From Granulicatella elegans (GTDB taxonomy: Bacteria > Bacillota > Bacilli > Lactobacillales > Aerococcaceae), in the NCBI RefSeq assembly GCF_020735385.1, contig NZ_CP085953.1, positions 1,054,001-1,118,000 on the forward strand: 64,000 bases of DNA, in the 5' to 3' direction. Below the pieces are notes generated by a model. It saw only the letters and a list, made by a program, of their open reading frames with translations, had not been told where the DNA came from and did no database searches. This document shows positions 16,731 to 26,040 of this stretch, piece after piece. The position numbers and the translations under genes were made by a program. Numbering within the stretch: position 1 is the first letter of the stretch; every line of letters starts with the position of its first letter.

Positions 16731-17273
16731 TTATGCTTCATGTTTAAAATACGGTTTATTTTTTAAACTCTTTAATAATAATAGTCCAAACACTGTTGTG
16801 AAACTGATTTTAATCAAATCTGGTAAAATAAATGGAAGTATCACAAGATTGATAGCTTTTGAAAAATCAGCATGCGTAATTAGTATAAATCCAATCACTC
16901 CACCAATAAATAGAGCAACTTCTCCTAAAAGATTCGCTAAAAATAGACGAATGGCATTTTGTTTTCCTTGTGCAATGATAGATGTAACAAATGCACGAAC
17001 TGGGAAGAAAACTAAAAAGCCAGCAGTAGGTCCAAAGAAAGATTGAAATCCACCTTTTCCACCTGCAAAAACAGGAAGTCCAATAGCCCCTAATAATAAA
17101 TAAAGCATAATAGCAAGTGTGGCTTCTTTCGGGCGATAGATGGTAGCAACTAATCCAATGGCTAATGTTTGTAGAGTAATAGGAATAGGCCCTAAAGGAA
17201 TTTGAAAGGGCGATAATGCTGCCACTAATGCAGCTCCCAATGCAATTAAAGTTAAAGAATACGTTTTGTTCAT
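16731..17273 (-). CDS. bioY: Biotin transporter substrate-binding component BioY
   Basis: A 180-residue integral membrane S component of an ECF transporter, with six hydrophobic segments. The N-terminal block (ALGAALVAALSPFQIPLGPIPITLQTLAI) and GLPVFAGGKGGFQSFFGPTAGFL are the BioY hallmarks. It captures biotin and uses the shared ECF energising module, which is not in this window. The gene stands alone with its own promoter. The biotin-dependent pyruvate carboxylase at 28.8 kb gives an obvious need for it. Confidence 0.93.
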   Translation of the reverse strand: MNKTYSLTLIALGAALVAALSPFQIPLGPIPITLQTLAIGLVATIYRPKEATLAIMLYLLLGAIGLPVFAGGKGGFQSFFGPTAGFLVFFPVRAFVTSIIAQGKQNAIRLFLANLLGEVALFIGGVIGFILITHADFSKAINLVILPFILPDLIKISFTTVFGLLLLKSLKNKPYFKHEA

Positions 17274-17306
17274 GATTGTTAACCTCCTAGGCTTAAATAC
17301 GGTAAC

Positions 17307-17335
17307 AATATAAAAGAGTTTTACTGCATTGTCAA
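17307..17335 (-). promoter_or_regulatory. Promoter of bioY with possible BirA-type half-sites
   Basis: On the minus strand, TTGACA, a 17-base spacer and TATATT form a strong sigma-A promoter. GTAAAAC within the spacer and TTGTTAC just after the -10 box resemble degenerate half-sites of biotin-repressor operators (TGTAAAC/GTTTACA-like), which would place the operator over the promoter. The operator is a suggestion only. Confidence 0.6.
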
Positions 17336-17364
17336 TCTTTTTGGCAAAAAATGGATAGGATTGT

Positions 17365-17393
17365 TTGAAAAAGATTTAAACCCTTGTTAGAAT
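17365..17393 (+). promoter_or_regulatory. Promoter of the first ABC exporter pair
   Basis: TTGAAA (17365-17370), a 17-base spacer and TAGAAT (17388-17393), 44 bases before the ATG. Confidence 0.65.
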
Positions 17394-17436
17394 AGATACA
17401 ATACTTTTTAGTTTAATTAAGAAGAGGAGTGAAGAT

Positions 17437-19176
17437 ATGCTGAAGAAAATAGTTCCTTATTTTTCCAAATATAAATATTTCCCATTTTTAGCATTTTTAT
17501 CTATTTTGGTGGAAGTTGTCTGCGAAGTTGGTCAACCCATTATTATGTTAAAAATTATTGACGAAGGAATTCCAAATCGAGATACTTCAATGATTTTATG
17601 GTATGGAATTTTAATGATTATCGTTGCGATGGTTTCCCTTGGAGCAGGGGTGTTAGGCGCAAAATTTGCTTCTATTGCTGGAACCGGTGTTGCGAGTGAA
17701 TTAAGAAGTGCTCAAATGAAGAAGATTCAAGAGTTTTCGTTTAAAAATTTAGATTTCTTCTCCAATGCATCCTTAATTACACGTATGACGAGTGATGTGA
17801 CCAATGTTCAAAATACAGCGATTATGACGATGCGTATTTTAGCACGTGCACCAATGATGTTTTTATTTGCATTCTTTTTTGCAGTATCATTGAATGCACA
17901 ATTGTCATTAGTCTTTGTAGTGGCAATTCCATTTTTAGTAGTGAGCTTGGCACTTATTATTTCGACAGCGTTTCCTCGTTTTAGATTATTACAAGAGGCA
18001 ACAGATGGCATTAATCGTATTCTTCAAGAAAACTTTATTGGCATTCGAGTGGTGAAATCATTTGTTCGTGAACCATTTGAACGTGTGAAATTTGGTATTG
18101 AAAATACAAACTTTAAAATTCGTGCTTTACATGCGATGTATGTCATCGTTTGGAATAATCCAATCATGCAATTAACCGTTTATTCTTGTACAATTGCAGT
18201 GATGTGGTTTGGTGGAAAATTTGTGATGTATGGAGAAATGACGACAGGGGAATTAATTAGTTTCATTTCTTATATTACACAAATCTTAATGTCCTTAATG
18301 ATGATTTCCTTTGTTTTTGTCATGTTAACAATGACAAAAGCTTCCATGGATCGTATTTTTGAAGTGATTGAAACAGAAGTAGATATTGTTGAACCTGAGC
18401 AAGTCGTTCCAACAAAAATTACTAGTGGTGATATAGAGTTTGATCATGTTCATTTCTCATATGGAAAAGATCAACAAGAAGAAGTATTAAATGATATTCA
18501 TTTTTCAGTGAAAAGTGGACAAGTTCTTGGAATTATTGGACCAACCGGTTCAGGGAAAACATCTCTTGTTCAATTAATTCCTCGATTATATGATACGACG
18601 GCTGGAAGTGTTCGAGTTGCAGGAAAAGACGTTCGTGACTATTCATTTTCTGATTTAAGAAGCCAAGTAGCGATGGTTCTTCAAAAAAACACACTGTTTT
18701 CTGGAACGATTCGAGAAAACTTATTATGGGGAAATCCTCATGCAACCGAAAAAGAAATGATTCAAGTCTCTCAATATGCACAAGCACATCAATTTATTAT
18801 GGAGATGCCAGATGGATATGATACAAAAGTAGAACAAGGAGGAAGAAATTTCTCTGGAGGTCAAAAACAACGTTTATGTATTGCACGAGCGATGTTAAGA
18901 AAACCAGCTGTTTTAATTTTAGATGATTCAACTTCTGCGGTGGATACAACTACAGATTCATTAATTCGTGAAGCGTTCTTTAATCATTTACCAGATACGA
19001 CCGTTATTATTATTGCACAAAGAATTTCTTCTATCCAAGGTGCAGATAAAATTGTTGTATTAGAAGATGGAAAAATGAATGGAATCGGAACACATGAAAC
19101 ATTAATGGAAACAAATGAATTGTATCGTGAAATTTATGAAACTCAAATGGAGGGAGCGAAAGTAGATGCATGCTAA
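17437..19176 (+). CDS. Multidrug-type ABC exporter half-transporter, subunit A
   Basis: A 579-residue fusion of a six-helix membrane domain and an ATPase domain. The ATPase has GPTGSGKTS from residue 368, signature FSGGQKQR, and Walker B ending LDD: Asp497 replaces the catalytic Glu. This degenerate site is typical of the non-equivalent partner in heterodimeric exporters such as LmrCD or BmrCD. The next gene overlaps by 11 bases and carries the complementary full site. Substrates of such exporters include drugs, lipids and peptides; nothing here specifies which. Confidence 0.87.
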   Translation: MLKKIVPYFSKYKYFPFLAFLSILVEVVCEVGQPIIMLKIIDEGIPNRDTSMILWYGILMIIVAMVSLGAGVLGAKFASIAGTGVASELRSAQMKKIQEFSFKNLDFFSNASLITRMTSDVTNVQNTAIMTMRILARAPMMFLFAFFFAVSLNAQLSLVFVVAIPFLVVSLALIISTAFPRFRLLQEATDGINRILQENFIGIRVVKSFVREPFERVKFGIENTNFKIRALHAMYVIVWNNPIMQLTVYSCTIAVMWFGGKFVMYGEMTTGELISFISYITQILMSLMMISFVFVMLTMTKASMDRIFEVIETEVDIVEPEQVVPTKITSGDIEFDHVHFSYGKDQQEEVLNDIHFSVKSGQVLGIIGPTGSGKTSLVQLIPRLYDTTAGSVRVAGKDVRDYSFSDLRSQVAMVLQKNTLFSGTIRENLLWGNPHATEKEMIQVSQYAQAHQFIMEMPDGYDTKVEQGGRNFSGGQKQRLCIARAMLRKPAVLILDDSTSAVDTTTDSLIREAFFNHLPDTTVIIIAQRISSIQGADKIVVLEDGKMNGIGTHETLMETNELYREIYETQMEGAKVDAC

Positions 19177-20974
19177 AAAAATTGGGCAAAAACGTCCTGA
19201 AAATTTAAAGCAAACATTAGTCGACTTATGGAGCTATTTATGGAAAAGTAAGTGGAGTCTTTTCGCTGTTCTTTTATTAGTCGTTTTAGGAAGTGCTGCA
19301 GGAATTGTCGGGACTTACTTTATTCGTCCATTGATCAATGATTTTATTGCGACAAAAGATGTAGCTGGTCTAGCAAAAATGCTGGGAGTCATTGGGTTGA
19401 TTTATATTATTGGAGCAATTGCGAATTATTTCTCTGGTAAAATAATGATTACGATTGGTCAACAAACGATTGAAACAATGAGAAAAGATTTATTTGACCA
19501 TATTCAAACATTGCCGATTCGTTTCTTTGATACAAATAAGCATGGAGATTTAATGTCACGCTTTACAAATGATTTTGAAAATATTCAACAAGCATTTAAT
19601 AATAGTATGTTGATGATTGTCAGCTCTTTATTACAATTGATATTAACGTTTGTTATGATGATGATTTTATCTCCAATTTTAACGGGGATGTTGATTATTA
19701 TGGTCTTCATTATGTTTGCGATTGTAAGATTCGTAGCAGGTCGTTCAGGTAAATTTTTCGTCGAACAACAAAAAGTTCTAGGGCAAGTGAATGGTTTTGT
19801 GGAAGAACATATTGAAGGACAAAAAGTTGTTAAAGTATTTAATCATGAAACATTAGTCTTGAAAGAATTTGAAACTTTAAATTCTCAATTAAGAGAAGCA
19901 GCCAATCAAGCACAATTTAATTCAAATATTATGTTCCCTATTTTAGGGAATATTAGCTATATCAATTATGCTTTGACCGCTTCTGTTGGTGGATATTTAG
20001 TTGTATTCCAAGGAATGGACGTTGGGGCATTAGCTTCATTCTTGCAATATTCAAGAACATTTGCTCAACCATTAGCACAAATGTCGCAACAAACAAATGT
20101 CTTATTAGCCGCAATGGCTGGGGCAGAACGAATTTTTGCGATATTAAAAGAAGAATCTGAAGTGGATGAAGGAACTGTGACATTAGATCAAACAGATTCG
20201 AAGCAATGGTATTGGGTGAAAGGGGACGAGAGAATCCCTGTTGTTGGGAATATTCAATTGAATGAAGTGGACTTTAGTTATGTTCCAGATGTCCCAATTT
20301 TGAAAAAAATCAATGTTTGGGCTGAACCAGGATTGAAAGTAGCCTTTGTTGGTGCAACAGGTGCTGGAAAAACTACGATTACGAATTTAATGAATCGATT
20401 TTATGAAATTGATAATGGAGAAATTACGTTTGACACAATTCCTATTACAGAGATTAAGAAAGAAGATTTACGTAAAACCATTTCGATTGTATTACAAGAT
20501 ACTCACTTGTTTACAGGGTCAATTGCGGATAATATTCGTTATGGGAATTTAGAGGCAAGTGATGACGAAGTGGTGAAAGCTGCAAGATTGGCGAATGCAC
20601 ATGGATTTATTAAACGTTTACCTCATGGTTATCAAACGGAGATTACTGGTGATGGGGAAGGTCTTTCTCAAGGTCAAAGACAGTTATTAGCGATTGCTAG
20701 GGCTGCTGTTGCAAATCCGAAGGTTTTAATTTTGGATGAAGCGACTAGTTCGATTGATAGTCATACGGAAGCGTTGATTAGTAAAGGGATGGACCAATTG
20801 ATGGAGGGTAGAACTTCGTTTGTAATTGCCCATCGTTTATCGACGATTCGTAATGCGGATGTGATTATGGTAATGGATCATGGTGAAATTATTGAGCGTG
20901 GTAATCATGAGAATTTAATGGAAAAACAAGGCGTGTACTACCAATTGTATACAGGACAGCTTGATTTAGACTGA
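19166..20974 (+). CDS. Multidrug-type ABC exporter half-transporter, subunit B
   Basis: The 602-residue partner of the preceding gene, with six membrane helices followed by an ATPase domain. Walker A is GATGAGKTT and Walker B is VLILDEATSSID with the catalytic Glu525 intact. Its signature reads LSQGQRQ rather than LSGGQ. The canonical Glu with a non-canonical signature here, and the reverse in subunit A, predicts one active and one silent ATP site in the heterodimer. The 11-base overlap with subunit A indicates coupled translation and fixed stoichiometry. Confidence 0.88.
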   Translation: MHAKKIGQKRPENLKQTLVDLWSYLWKSKWSLFAVLLLVVLGSAAGIVGTYFIRPLINDFIATKDVAGLAKMLGVIGLIYIIGAIANYFSGKIMITIGQQTIETMRKDLFDHIQTLPIRFFDTNKHGDLMSRFTNDFENIQQAFNNSMLMIVSSLLQLILTFVMMMILSPILTGMLIIMVFIMFAIVRFVAGRSGKFFVEQQKVLGQVNGFVEEHIEGQKVVKVFNHETLVLKEFETLNSQLREAANQAQFNSNIMFPILGNISYINYALTASVGGYLVVFQGMDVGALASFLQYSRTFAQPLAQMSQQTNVLLAAMAGAERIFAILKEESEVDEGTVTLDQTDSKQWYWVKGDERIPVVGNIQLNEVDFSYVPDVPILKKINVWAEPGLKVAFVGATGAGKTTITNLMNRFYEIDNGEITFDTIPITEIKKEDLRKTISIVLQDTHLFTGSIADNIRYGNLEASDDEVVKAARLANAHGFIKRLPHGYQTEITGDGEGLSQGQRQLLAIARAAVANPKVLILDEATSSIDSHTEALISKGMDQLMEGRTSFVIAHRLSTIRNADVIMVMDHGEIIERGNHENLMEKQGVYYQLYTGQLDLD

Positions 20975-20986
20975 TAAAATACGAAA

Positions 20987-21089
20987 TAGACTTTGCTATT
21001 TAGTAGCTGGGACGGTAGCAACCACCTTCGGTGTTTCATGCCTATAAGCCTGCGTGGCTTATAGGACTGTTGCTACTGTGAAAAGTCAA
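20987..21089. repeat. Dispersed hairpin repeat, copy 2
   Basis: The 5' end AGACTTTGCTATTTAGTAGC and the 3' end GCTACTGTGAAAAGTC can pair through AGTAGC/GCTACT and GACTT/AAGTC. The core carries GACGGTAGCAACCACCTTCGGT and TTTCATGCC, and a nested perfect hairpin CTATAAGCC/GGCTTATAG. It follows the exporter genes. Confidence 0.75.
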
Positions 21090-21281
21090 TTTCTTTGGAC
21101 GTATATTTATGAGGGTGCGAGTTGTAAAATAAAATGAGACAAAAAACATCGTTGTTTTTGAAAGTTTGACACTTACTGTTGCAATTTAAATTTCAAATAA
21201 TAGTAATACCTAAAGTATTAATAAATGTATCATTGTTCATGTATAGGATTCTGAACTACAAAAAATATAAGAGGGAAAATC

Positions 21282-21420
21282 ATGGGTGATAAAACTACCT
21301 TTTTAATTGCTAAAAATGATTTTATATCAGGGGTATCAAGAATTTTTGATATTGCATCCACAAGAAACAAGAGAGTTTACAACACATCCCAATCTGATGA
21401 TGTAACTGATAAAAAGGGCA
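21282..21420 (+). pseudogene. Small hypothetical gene, probably truncated at the 3' end
   Basis: An ATG with a GAGGG ribosome site opens a frame of about 46 sensible codons (GVSRIFDIASTRNKRVYNTS is the most protein-like part). I do not recognise the family. The frame then runs straight through a terminator hairpin and into low-complexity Phe/Leu codons before stopping at 21491. The coding part thus lacks a proper end, which suggests loss of the 3' portion. Little more can be said. Confidence 0.35.
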
Positions 21421-21449
21421 GCCGTTATTACAGCTGCTTTTTGTTTTTT
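21413..21449 (+). terminator. Rho-independent terminator
   Basis: AAAGGGCAGC (21413-21422) pairs with GCTGCTTTTT (21433-21442, with two G-U pairs) and is followed by a T-rich tract. It lies inside the formal reading frame of the small ORF, which argues against that ORF's 3' end. Confidence 0.7.
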
Positions 21450-21499
21450 CTATCGCTTTTCTTGAATCGTCATCATATAGTTTTACTATAAAATGATTG

Positions 21500-21648
21500 T
21501 TACGCTTTACTTTCTTTAAGTGTTTCTCGAATTTGTTCTGCTTGTTTTAGTAAAGAATCTAGTGTTTGTGTAAATGGATGATTACTGAACAGTTCAATCC
21601 ATCGAATTTTATTGTAGTGAAGTATTTTCCCTCGCTGAAAACAAAATC
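21500..21648 (-). pseudogene. C-terminal fragment of an unidentified gene
   Basis: On the minus strand a frame of about 48 codons ending at TAA (21500-21502) has good amino-acid composition (HYNKIRWIELFSNHPFTQTL followed by a Lys/Glu-rich helix). An upstream in-frame stop and no start codon or ribosome site indicate a remnant. The family is not recognised. Confidence 0.3.
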
Positions 21649-21698
21649 TTTTAAAGGGTTTCGTTTTGTGTTAGGATAAAATTGATAGGAGGTCTATG

Positions 21699-23894
21699 AT
21701 GACACAAACAGAATTAACCATTGAACAACGTGCATTGGATATTGTAACGCAAGAATTAACGCAATATTTGCCAAAGCAAATTGATACAGTATTAGCCTTA
21801 TTAGAAGATGGCAATACGGTTCCTTTTATTGCACGTTATCGTAAAGATCAAACAGGAAGTTTGGATGAAGTTCAAATTCGTGAAATCGAAGAAAGACATC
21901 GTTATTTAGTGAATTTTGAGAAAAGAAAAGACGAAGTGGTTCGATTAATTGATGAACAAGAAAAATTAACAGATGAAATTTTATCTGACTTAATGAAAGC
22001 TAAAACATTAACGGCGTTGGAAGATATTTATCGACCATTTAAACAAAAGAAACGTACGAAAGCGACGATTGCGAAAGAAGCAGGATTAGAACCACTAGCT
22101 GAATTTTTATTAGCTTGTACAACAGAAGAGGTTGAAGCAAAAGCTGCAACATTTATTAATGAAGAAAAAGAAATTTTGACAGCAGAAGATGCATTAAATG
22201 GTGCATTAGAAATTATTGCTGAAAAAGTCTCCGATAATGCTCAGTATAGAAAATTACTTCGTGAATACACAGTTCAAAAAGCCATGCTTGTGACAAGTTT
22301 GAAAGACGAAGAAAAAGATGAAAAACACGTTTATGAAATGTATTACGAGTATCAAGAACTTGTGAAAACAATTGTGCCACACCGAATTTTAGCAGTGAAT
22401 CGTGCTGAAAAAGAAGGCGTGTTAAAAGTTAGTTTGGAAGTAGATGAAACGATTCCGTTAGAAAAAATGATGAAGAAAGAAATTTTGAATGTAAATTCTC
22501 CATCTGCTCCATATGTGAAAGCGGCAATTGAGGATAGTGTTAAACGTTTCATTGCGCCTGCGATTGAACGTGAAATTCGTTCTGAATTAACGGAAAAAGC
22601 TCAAACTCAAGCAATTGAGATTTTTGGAGAAAATTTACAAAATCTATTATTACAAGCACCGATGAAAGGGCATGTGATTCTAGGATTAGATCCAGCTTAT
22701 CGAACAGGTTGTAAACTAGCAATTATCGATGAAACAGGGAAAGTGTTAGACAAAGCAGTCATTTATCCGCACCAAGGAGCTAGTGACTTTAAGCGTGCTC
22801 AAGCAGGAACAACATTCAAGAAATTATTGGAAGATTATCAAGTCACTTTAGTCGCTATTGGAAATGGAACTGCAAGCCGTGAATCGGAAGCTTTTGTGAG
22901 TGAACAGATTAAGGGGCTGAATCGTAAAATTTATTACACAATTGTTAGTGAAGCAGGAGCATCCGTTTATTCAGCTAGTGAGATTGCGCGAAAAGAATTC
23001 CCAGATTATCAAGTAGAAGAACGTTCAGCAGTAAGTATTGCTCGTCGTCTGCAAGATCCATTAGCAGAATTAGTGAAAATTGATCCAAAAGCAGTAGGGG
23101 TTGGACAATATCAACACGATGTGAGTCAAAAACAATTAGATGCAAGGTTAGATATTGTTGTTGAAACAGCCGTGAATAAAGTCGGTGTCAATGTCAATAC
23201 AGCAAGTGCAGTGTTGTTAGAACATATTGCAGGCCTAACTAAAACGACTGCCGCAAATGTAGTGGCTTATCGTGATGAAAATGGGAAATTTACGAATCGT
23301 TCACAATTGAAAAAAGTTCCTCGCTTAGGACCAAAAGCTTTCGAACAAGCAGTAGGATTTTTAAGAATTGTAGATGGTAAAAATCCACTTGATGGAACAG
23401 ATATTCACCCAGAGTCTTATGAAGTTGCAGAAAAAATATTAGAGAAAATTCAAGCAACAAAAGTAGAAATCGGTACAGAAAAAGTAGAACAAGCTTTATC
23501 TTCGATTGATAAAAAGTCATTATCTGATGAACTAGGAATTGGACTTGAAACTTTAGAATTAATTTTTTCAGGATTAACAAAACCAGGGAGAGACCCTCGT
23601 GAAGAAGTTGATCCACCGATTTTAAGAAGCGATGTATTATCCATGGAAGATATTCAAGTCGGAATGGAATTACAAGGAACAATTCGGAATGTAGTCGATT
23701 TTGGAGCGTTCGTGGATATCGGAGTCAAACAAGATGGCTTAGTTCATATATCAAGAATGAAAAAAGGATTTGTGAAGCATCCAAGTGATGTTGTTGCAGT
23801 AGGAGATATTGTAACAGTATGGGTCATTGAAATTGATATGAAAAAAGGAAGAGTAGGATTGTCAATGCTACCACCGGTTGAAAAAGAAGCTTAA
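21699..23894 (+). CDS. tex: Tex-family transcription accessory protein (S1 RNA-binding)
   Basis: A 731-residue nucleic-acid-binding protein. In order: an N-terminal helical/HTH region, a YqgF/RNase H-like domain (GHVILGLDPAYRTGCKLAIID), helix-hairpin-helix motifs (NVNTASAVLLEHIAGLTKTTA), a ComEA-like segment and a C-terminal S1 domain (GTIRNVVDFGAFVDIGVKQDGLVH). Tex proteins influence transcription and stress tolerance; the mechanism is not settled. Two adjacent ATGs (21696, 21699) follow AGGAGG; the second has the more usual spacing. Confidence 0.93.
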   Translation: MTQTELTIEQRALDIVTQELTQYLPKQIDTVLALLEDGNTVPFIARYRKDQTGSLDEVQIREIEERHRYLVNFEKRKDEVVRLIDEQEKLTDEILSDLMKAKTLTALEDIYRPFKQKKRTKATIAKEAGLEPLAEFLLACTTEEVEAKAATFINEEKEILTAEDALNGALEIIAEKVSDNAQYRKLLREYTVQKAMLVTSLKDEEKDEKHVYEMYYEYQELVKTIVPHRILAVNRAEKEGVLKVSLEVDETIPLEKMMKKEILNVNSPSAPYVKAAIEDSVKRFIAPAIEREIRSELTEKAQTQAIEIFGENLQNLLLQAPMKGHVILGLDPAYRTGCKLAIIDETGKVLDKAVIYPHQGASDFKRAQAGTTFKKLLEDYQVTLVAIGNGTASRESEAFVSEQIKGLNRKIYYTIVSEAGASVYSASEIARKEFPDYQVEERSAVSIARRLQDPLAELVKIDPKAVGVGQYQHDVSQKQLDARLDIVVETAVNKVGVNVNTASAVLLEHIAGLTKTTAANVVAYRDENGKFTNRSQLKKVPRLGPKAFEQAVGFLRIVDGKNPLDGTDIHPESYEVAEKILEKIQATKVEIGTEKVEQALSSIDKKSLSDELGIGLETLELIFSGLTKPGRDPREEVDPPILRSDVLSMEDIQVGMELQGTIRNVVDFGAFVDIGVKQDGLVHISRMKKGFVKHPSDVVAVGDIVTVWVIEIDMKKGRVGLSMLPPVEKEA

Positions 23895-23954
23895 TGAAAG
23901 AGAGTGTTCGACAAATTCTGTTGGTTTACTCTTTGATACTTTACAAAAGTTAAA

Positions 23955-23996
23955 AGGATCCTAAACCTTGTTACGACAACGTTTTAGGATCCTTGT
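23955..23996 (+). terminator. Terminator downstream of tex
   Basis: AAGGATCCTAAAAC-type arms (AAGGATCCTAAACC near 23955 and GTTTTAGGATCCTT near 23982) form a long hairpin around a TTGTTACGACAAC loop. The T tract is weak, so it may be bidirectional or partial. Confidence 0.6.
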
Positions 23997-24187
23997 TTCT
24001 GTTTTGAAAAATGCGTACTTTTTAAGTTAGTCAAAACTAGAGAATAGGAATGAGGTAGCTACGAAACAAATAATTCTTAATAAACTTCGCAGACGAAATA
24101 TCTTTGTCAATATTTCCTGTAAGACTTATAATAAGGATAGATATTACGAATAAGAGTTATTTTGGAAGTTTTAGGAGGATGATAGCT

Positions 24188-24289
24188 ATGATGTTTTCTG
24201 ATGATAGAAAATTTACACTTAGTGGTTGGTTACAAGTACATGAAAGAAAGGTATACGATAGACCCTATCAATATAGAGCAAAGAGATGA
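24188..24289 (+). CDS. Short hypothetical ORF (33 codons), possible N-terminal stub
   Basis: Two adjacent ATGs (24188, 24191) follow a perfect AGGAGG at ideal distance, yet the frame closes after only 33 codons (FTLSGWLQVHERKVYDRP is the core). The strong ribosome site suggests a real gene start whose body has been lost. It lies just upstream of, and slightly overlaps, the Doc-like fragment, so the two may be remains of one toxin-antitoxin locus. The family is not recognised. Confidence 0.3.
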   Translation: MMFSDDRKFTLSGWLQVHERKVYDRPYQYRAKR

Positions 24290-24546
24290 GTTTTTATTGT
24301 ACAAACATGAACAGAAGAATGGTCAAGATTTACAAAGAGGCTAGACTTTGTTACTCGCTAGTAAATAATCATGCTTTCTTTGAAGAAAATAAACGAATTG
24401 GTATTGATGTTATGTTGGTCTTTTTAGAGTTAAATCGTATTGTACTAAAGCAGACCGATGAAGAAATTGTTAAGCTAGGTATAGGTGTAGCTTCATCAGA
24501 ATTAGACTATGATTCCATTTTAGAATACATTAGAAATCATAGATGA
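24286..24546 (+). pseudogene. Doc/Fic-family C-terminal fragment
   Basis: The last 65 residues read like the C-terminal half of Doc toxins: ARLCYSLVNNHAFFEENKRI, then a helix IDVMLVFLELN and a final VASSELDYDSILEYI. The Fic motif should be HPFxDGNKR; here it is HAFFEENKR, with Pro to Ala and the anion-hole Gly to Glu. The first part of a normal Doc (about 125 residues) is missing and is replaced by unrelated residues. It is most likely an inactive remnant of a death-on-curing toxin. No Phd-type antitoxin is recognisable. Confidence 0.6.
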
Positions 24547-24739
24547 TTTTATAAATTATAAAGTTGTCAGAGAAAATATAGCTTATTCAACAAATCCTAT
24601 TTGTACAATCATTGATAATTTACATAAATCAAAAAATCATGAACTTTGATTTAACAATGTTTTAGGAAAAATAGAAAATAAATAAATTTCAAAATATTTA
24701 TAAATACCTTGAAGTCATTATATGAATAAAATCATTTTT
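24547..24739. other. Gene-free AT-rich stretch after the Doc fragment
   Basis: Very AT-rich, with stops in all frames and no ribosome site leading to a usable frame. It ends in an orphan terminator (24740-24773), suggesting that a gene once lay upstream. Confidence 0.45.
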
Positions 24740-24773
24740 AGGAGAATGTAGTTTAAACCGCATTCTCCTTTTT
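24740..24773 (+). terminator. Orphan rho-independent terminator
   Basis: AGGAGAATG (24740-24748) pairs with CATTCTCCT (24761-24769), followed by TTTTT. No intact gene ends before it. Confidence 0.7.
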
Positions 24774-24843
24774 GATGTTTATTTTACACTGAGACAAATT
24801 TTCCGCTATTTTCACCACAAAAATAGTCCATCCATCAAAAGTA

Positions 24844-24852
24844 TGCTATAAT
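24844..24852 (+). promoter_or_regulatory. Extended -10 promoter of mreB/mbl
   Basis: TGCTATAAT combines a perfect TATAAT with a TG extension, about 100 bases before the mreB start, giving a 5' leader of roughly 90 bases. Confidence 0.6.
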
Positions 24853-24949
24853 GCTAAGTAACTATGGATGAAGATGTATAGACAGATTTGCGACATAGAT
24901 AATAAGACAGAATATGAAATACAATGACTAGAATAAGAAAGGGAGACCT

Positions 24950-26029
24950 ATGGCAAGAGATATTGGAATTGATTTAGGGACTGCGAATATTTTAATCTAT
25001 TTAAAAGATCGTGGCATCATCTTAAATGAACCATCATTAGTCGCTGTGGATGATAAGAGTAATACAGTGATTGCAGTGGGGGAAAAAGCCTATAAAATGT
25101 TAGGTAGAACGCCACGAGATATTTCCATTGTTCATCCGCTAAAAGGTGGAGTTATTGCGGATATTGCGGTAACAGAACAATTATTAGAGATGTTTATTCA
25201 TAAATTACATTTGAATACATTTTTTCAAAAACCGGATATTTTAATTTGTACGCCTACAAATGTAACAACAGTAGAGCAAAAGGCTATTATTCAAGCGGCA
25301 ATTAAGTGTGGTGGACATTCGATTTATTTAGAAGAAGAACCAAAAGTTGCAGCTGTTGGAGTGGGATTAGATATTTTCTCACCTTCTGGCAATATGATTG
25401 TGGATATTGGTGGAGGGACAAGTGATATTGCAGTGCTTTCTATGGGAGCAACAGTATCTAGTCGTTCGATTAAATTAGCTGGAGATGATATGGATCATCA
25501 GATTATGGACTATATTAAGGAAGAATATCAGTTAATTATTGGTGAAAGAACTGCTGAAGCCATTAAGATGGATTTAGGTTCTGCCATTGAAGTGGAAATT
25601 GAATCGGATATGATTGTCAAAGGTCGTGATATGACAACAGGGCTTCCGAAGACGGTAACCATTTATACAAATGAAATTTACCATTGCTTAAAAGAAATTT
25701 TAGATACGATTTGTGAGGAAACTCGTCTTGTATTAGAAGATACTCCGCCTGAATTAGCAGGAGATATTATTGAACGAGGGATTGTAGTAACTGGTGGCGG
25801 TGCTTTAATTCATGGCATTGATCGTATGTTATCAGATCGACTGCAAGTTCCAGTATTTTTAGCCGATAATCCATTGGAAAGTGTTGCTATTGGCACAGGT
25901 GTATTATTAGATCGTATTAAGAGAGAGCGTGGGTTGTTTGATGGGTTTAAACGTTTATTCTCTTCGAAGCGTGTTGTGATGAATCCAACAGCGAATATTT
26001 TTGATGATGAAGCACTTCGTAAGTCGTAA
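24950..26029 (+). CDS. mreB: Rod shape-determining protein MreB/Mbl
   Basis: A bacterial actin homologue of 359 residues that forms membrane-bound filaments and guides cell-wall synthesis. Phosphate-1 motif IGIDLGTANILIYL, phosphate-2 IVDIGGGTSDIAVLS and the adenosine motif GIVVTGGGALIHGID are intact. Length and the ending suggest an Mbl- or MreBH-like paralogue rather than MreB of the mreBCD operon, since mreC and mreD are not adjacent. Start: ATG with GGGAG upstream. It is followed 11 bases later by the small epuA gene. Streptococci lack MreB, so its presence argues against Streptococcus. Confidence 0.88.
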   Translation: MARDIGIDLGTANILIYLKDRGIILNEPSLVAVDDKSNTVIAVGEKAYKMLGRTPRDISIVHPLKGGVIADIAVTEQLLEMFIHKLHLNTFFQKPDILICTPTNVTTVEQKAIIQAAIKCGGHSIYLEEEPKVAAVGVGLDIFSPSGNMIVDIGGGTSDIAVLSMGATVSSRSIKLAGDDMDHQIMDYIKEEYQLIIGERTAEAIKMDLGSAIEVEIESDMIVKGRDMTTGLPKTVTIYTNEIYHCLKEILDTICEETRLVLEDTPPELAGDIIERGIVVTGGGALIHGIDRMLSDRLQVPVFLADNPLESVAIGTGVLLDRIKRERGLFDGFKRLFSSKRVVMNPTANIFDDEALRKS

Positions 26030-26040
26030 GAGGTGAGGGC

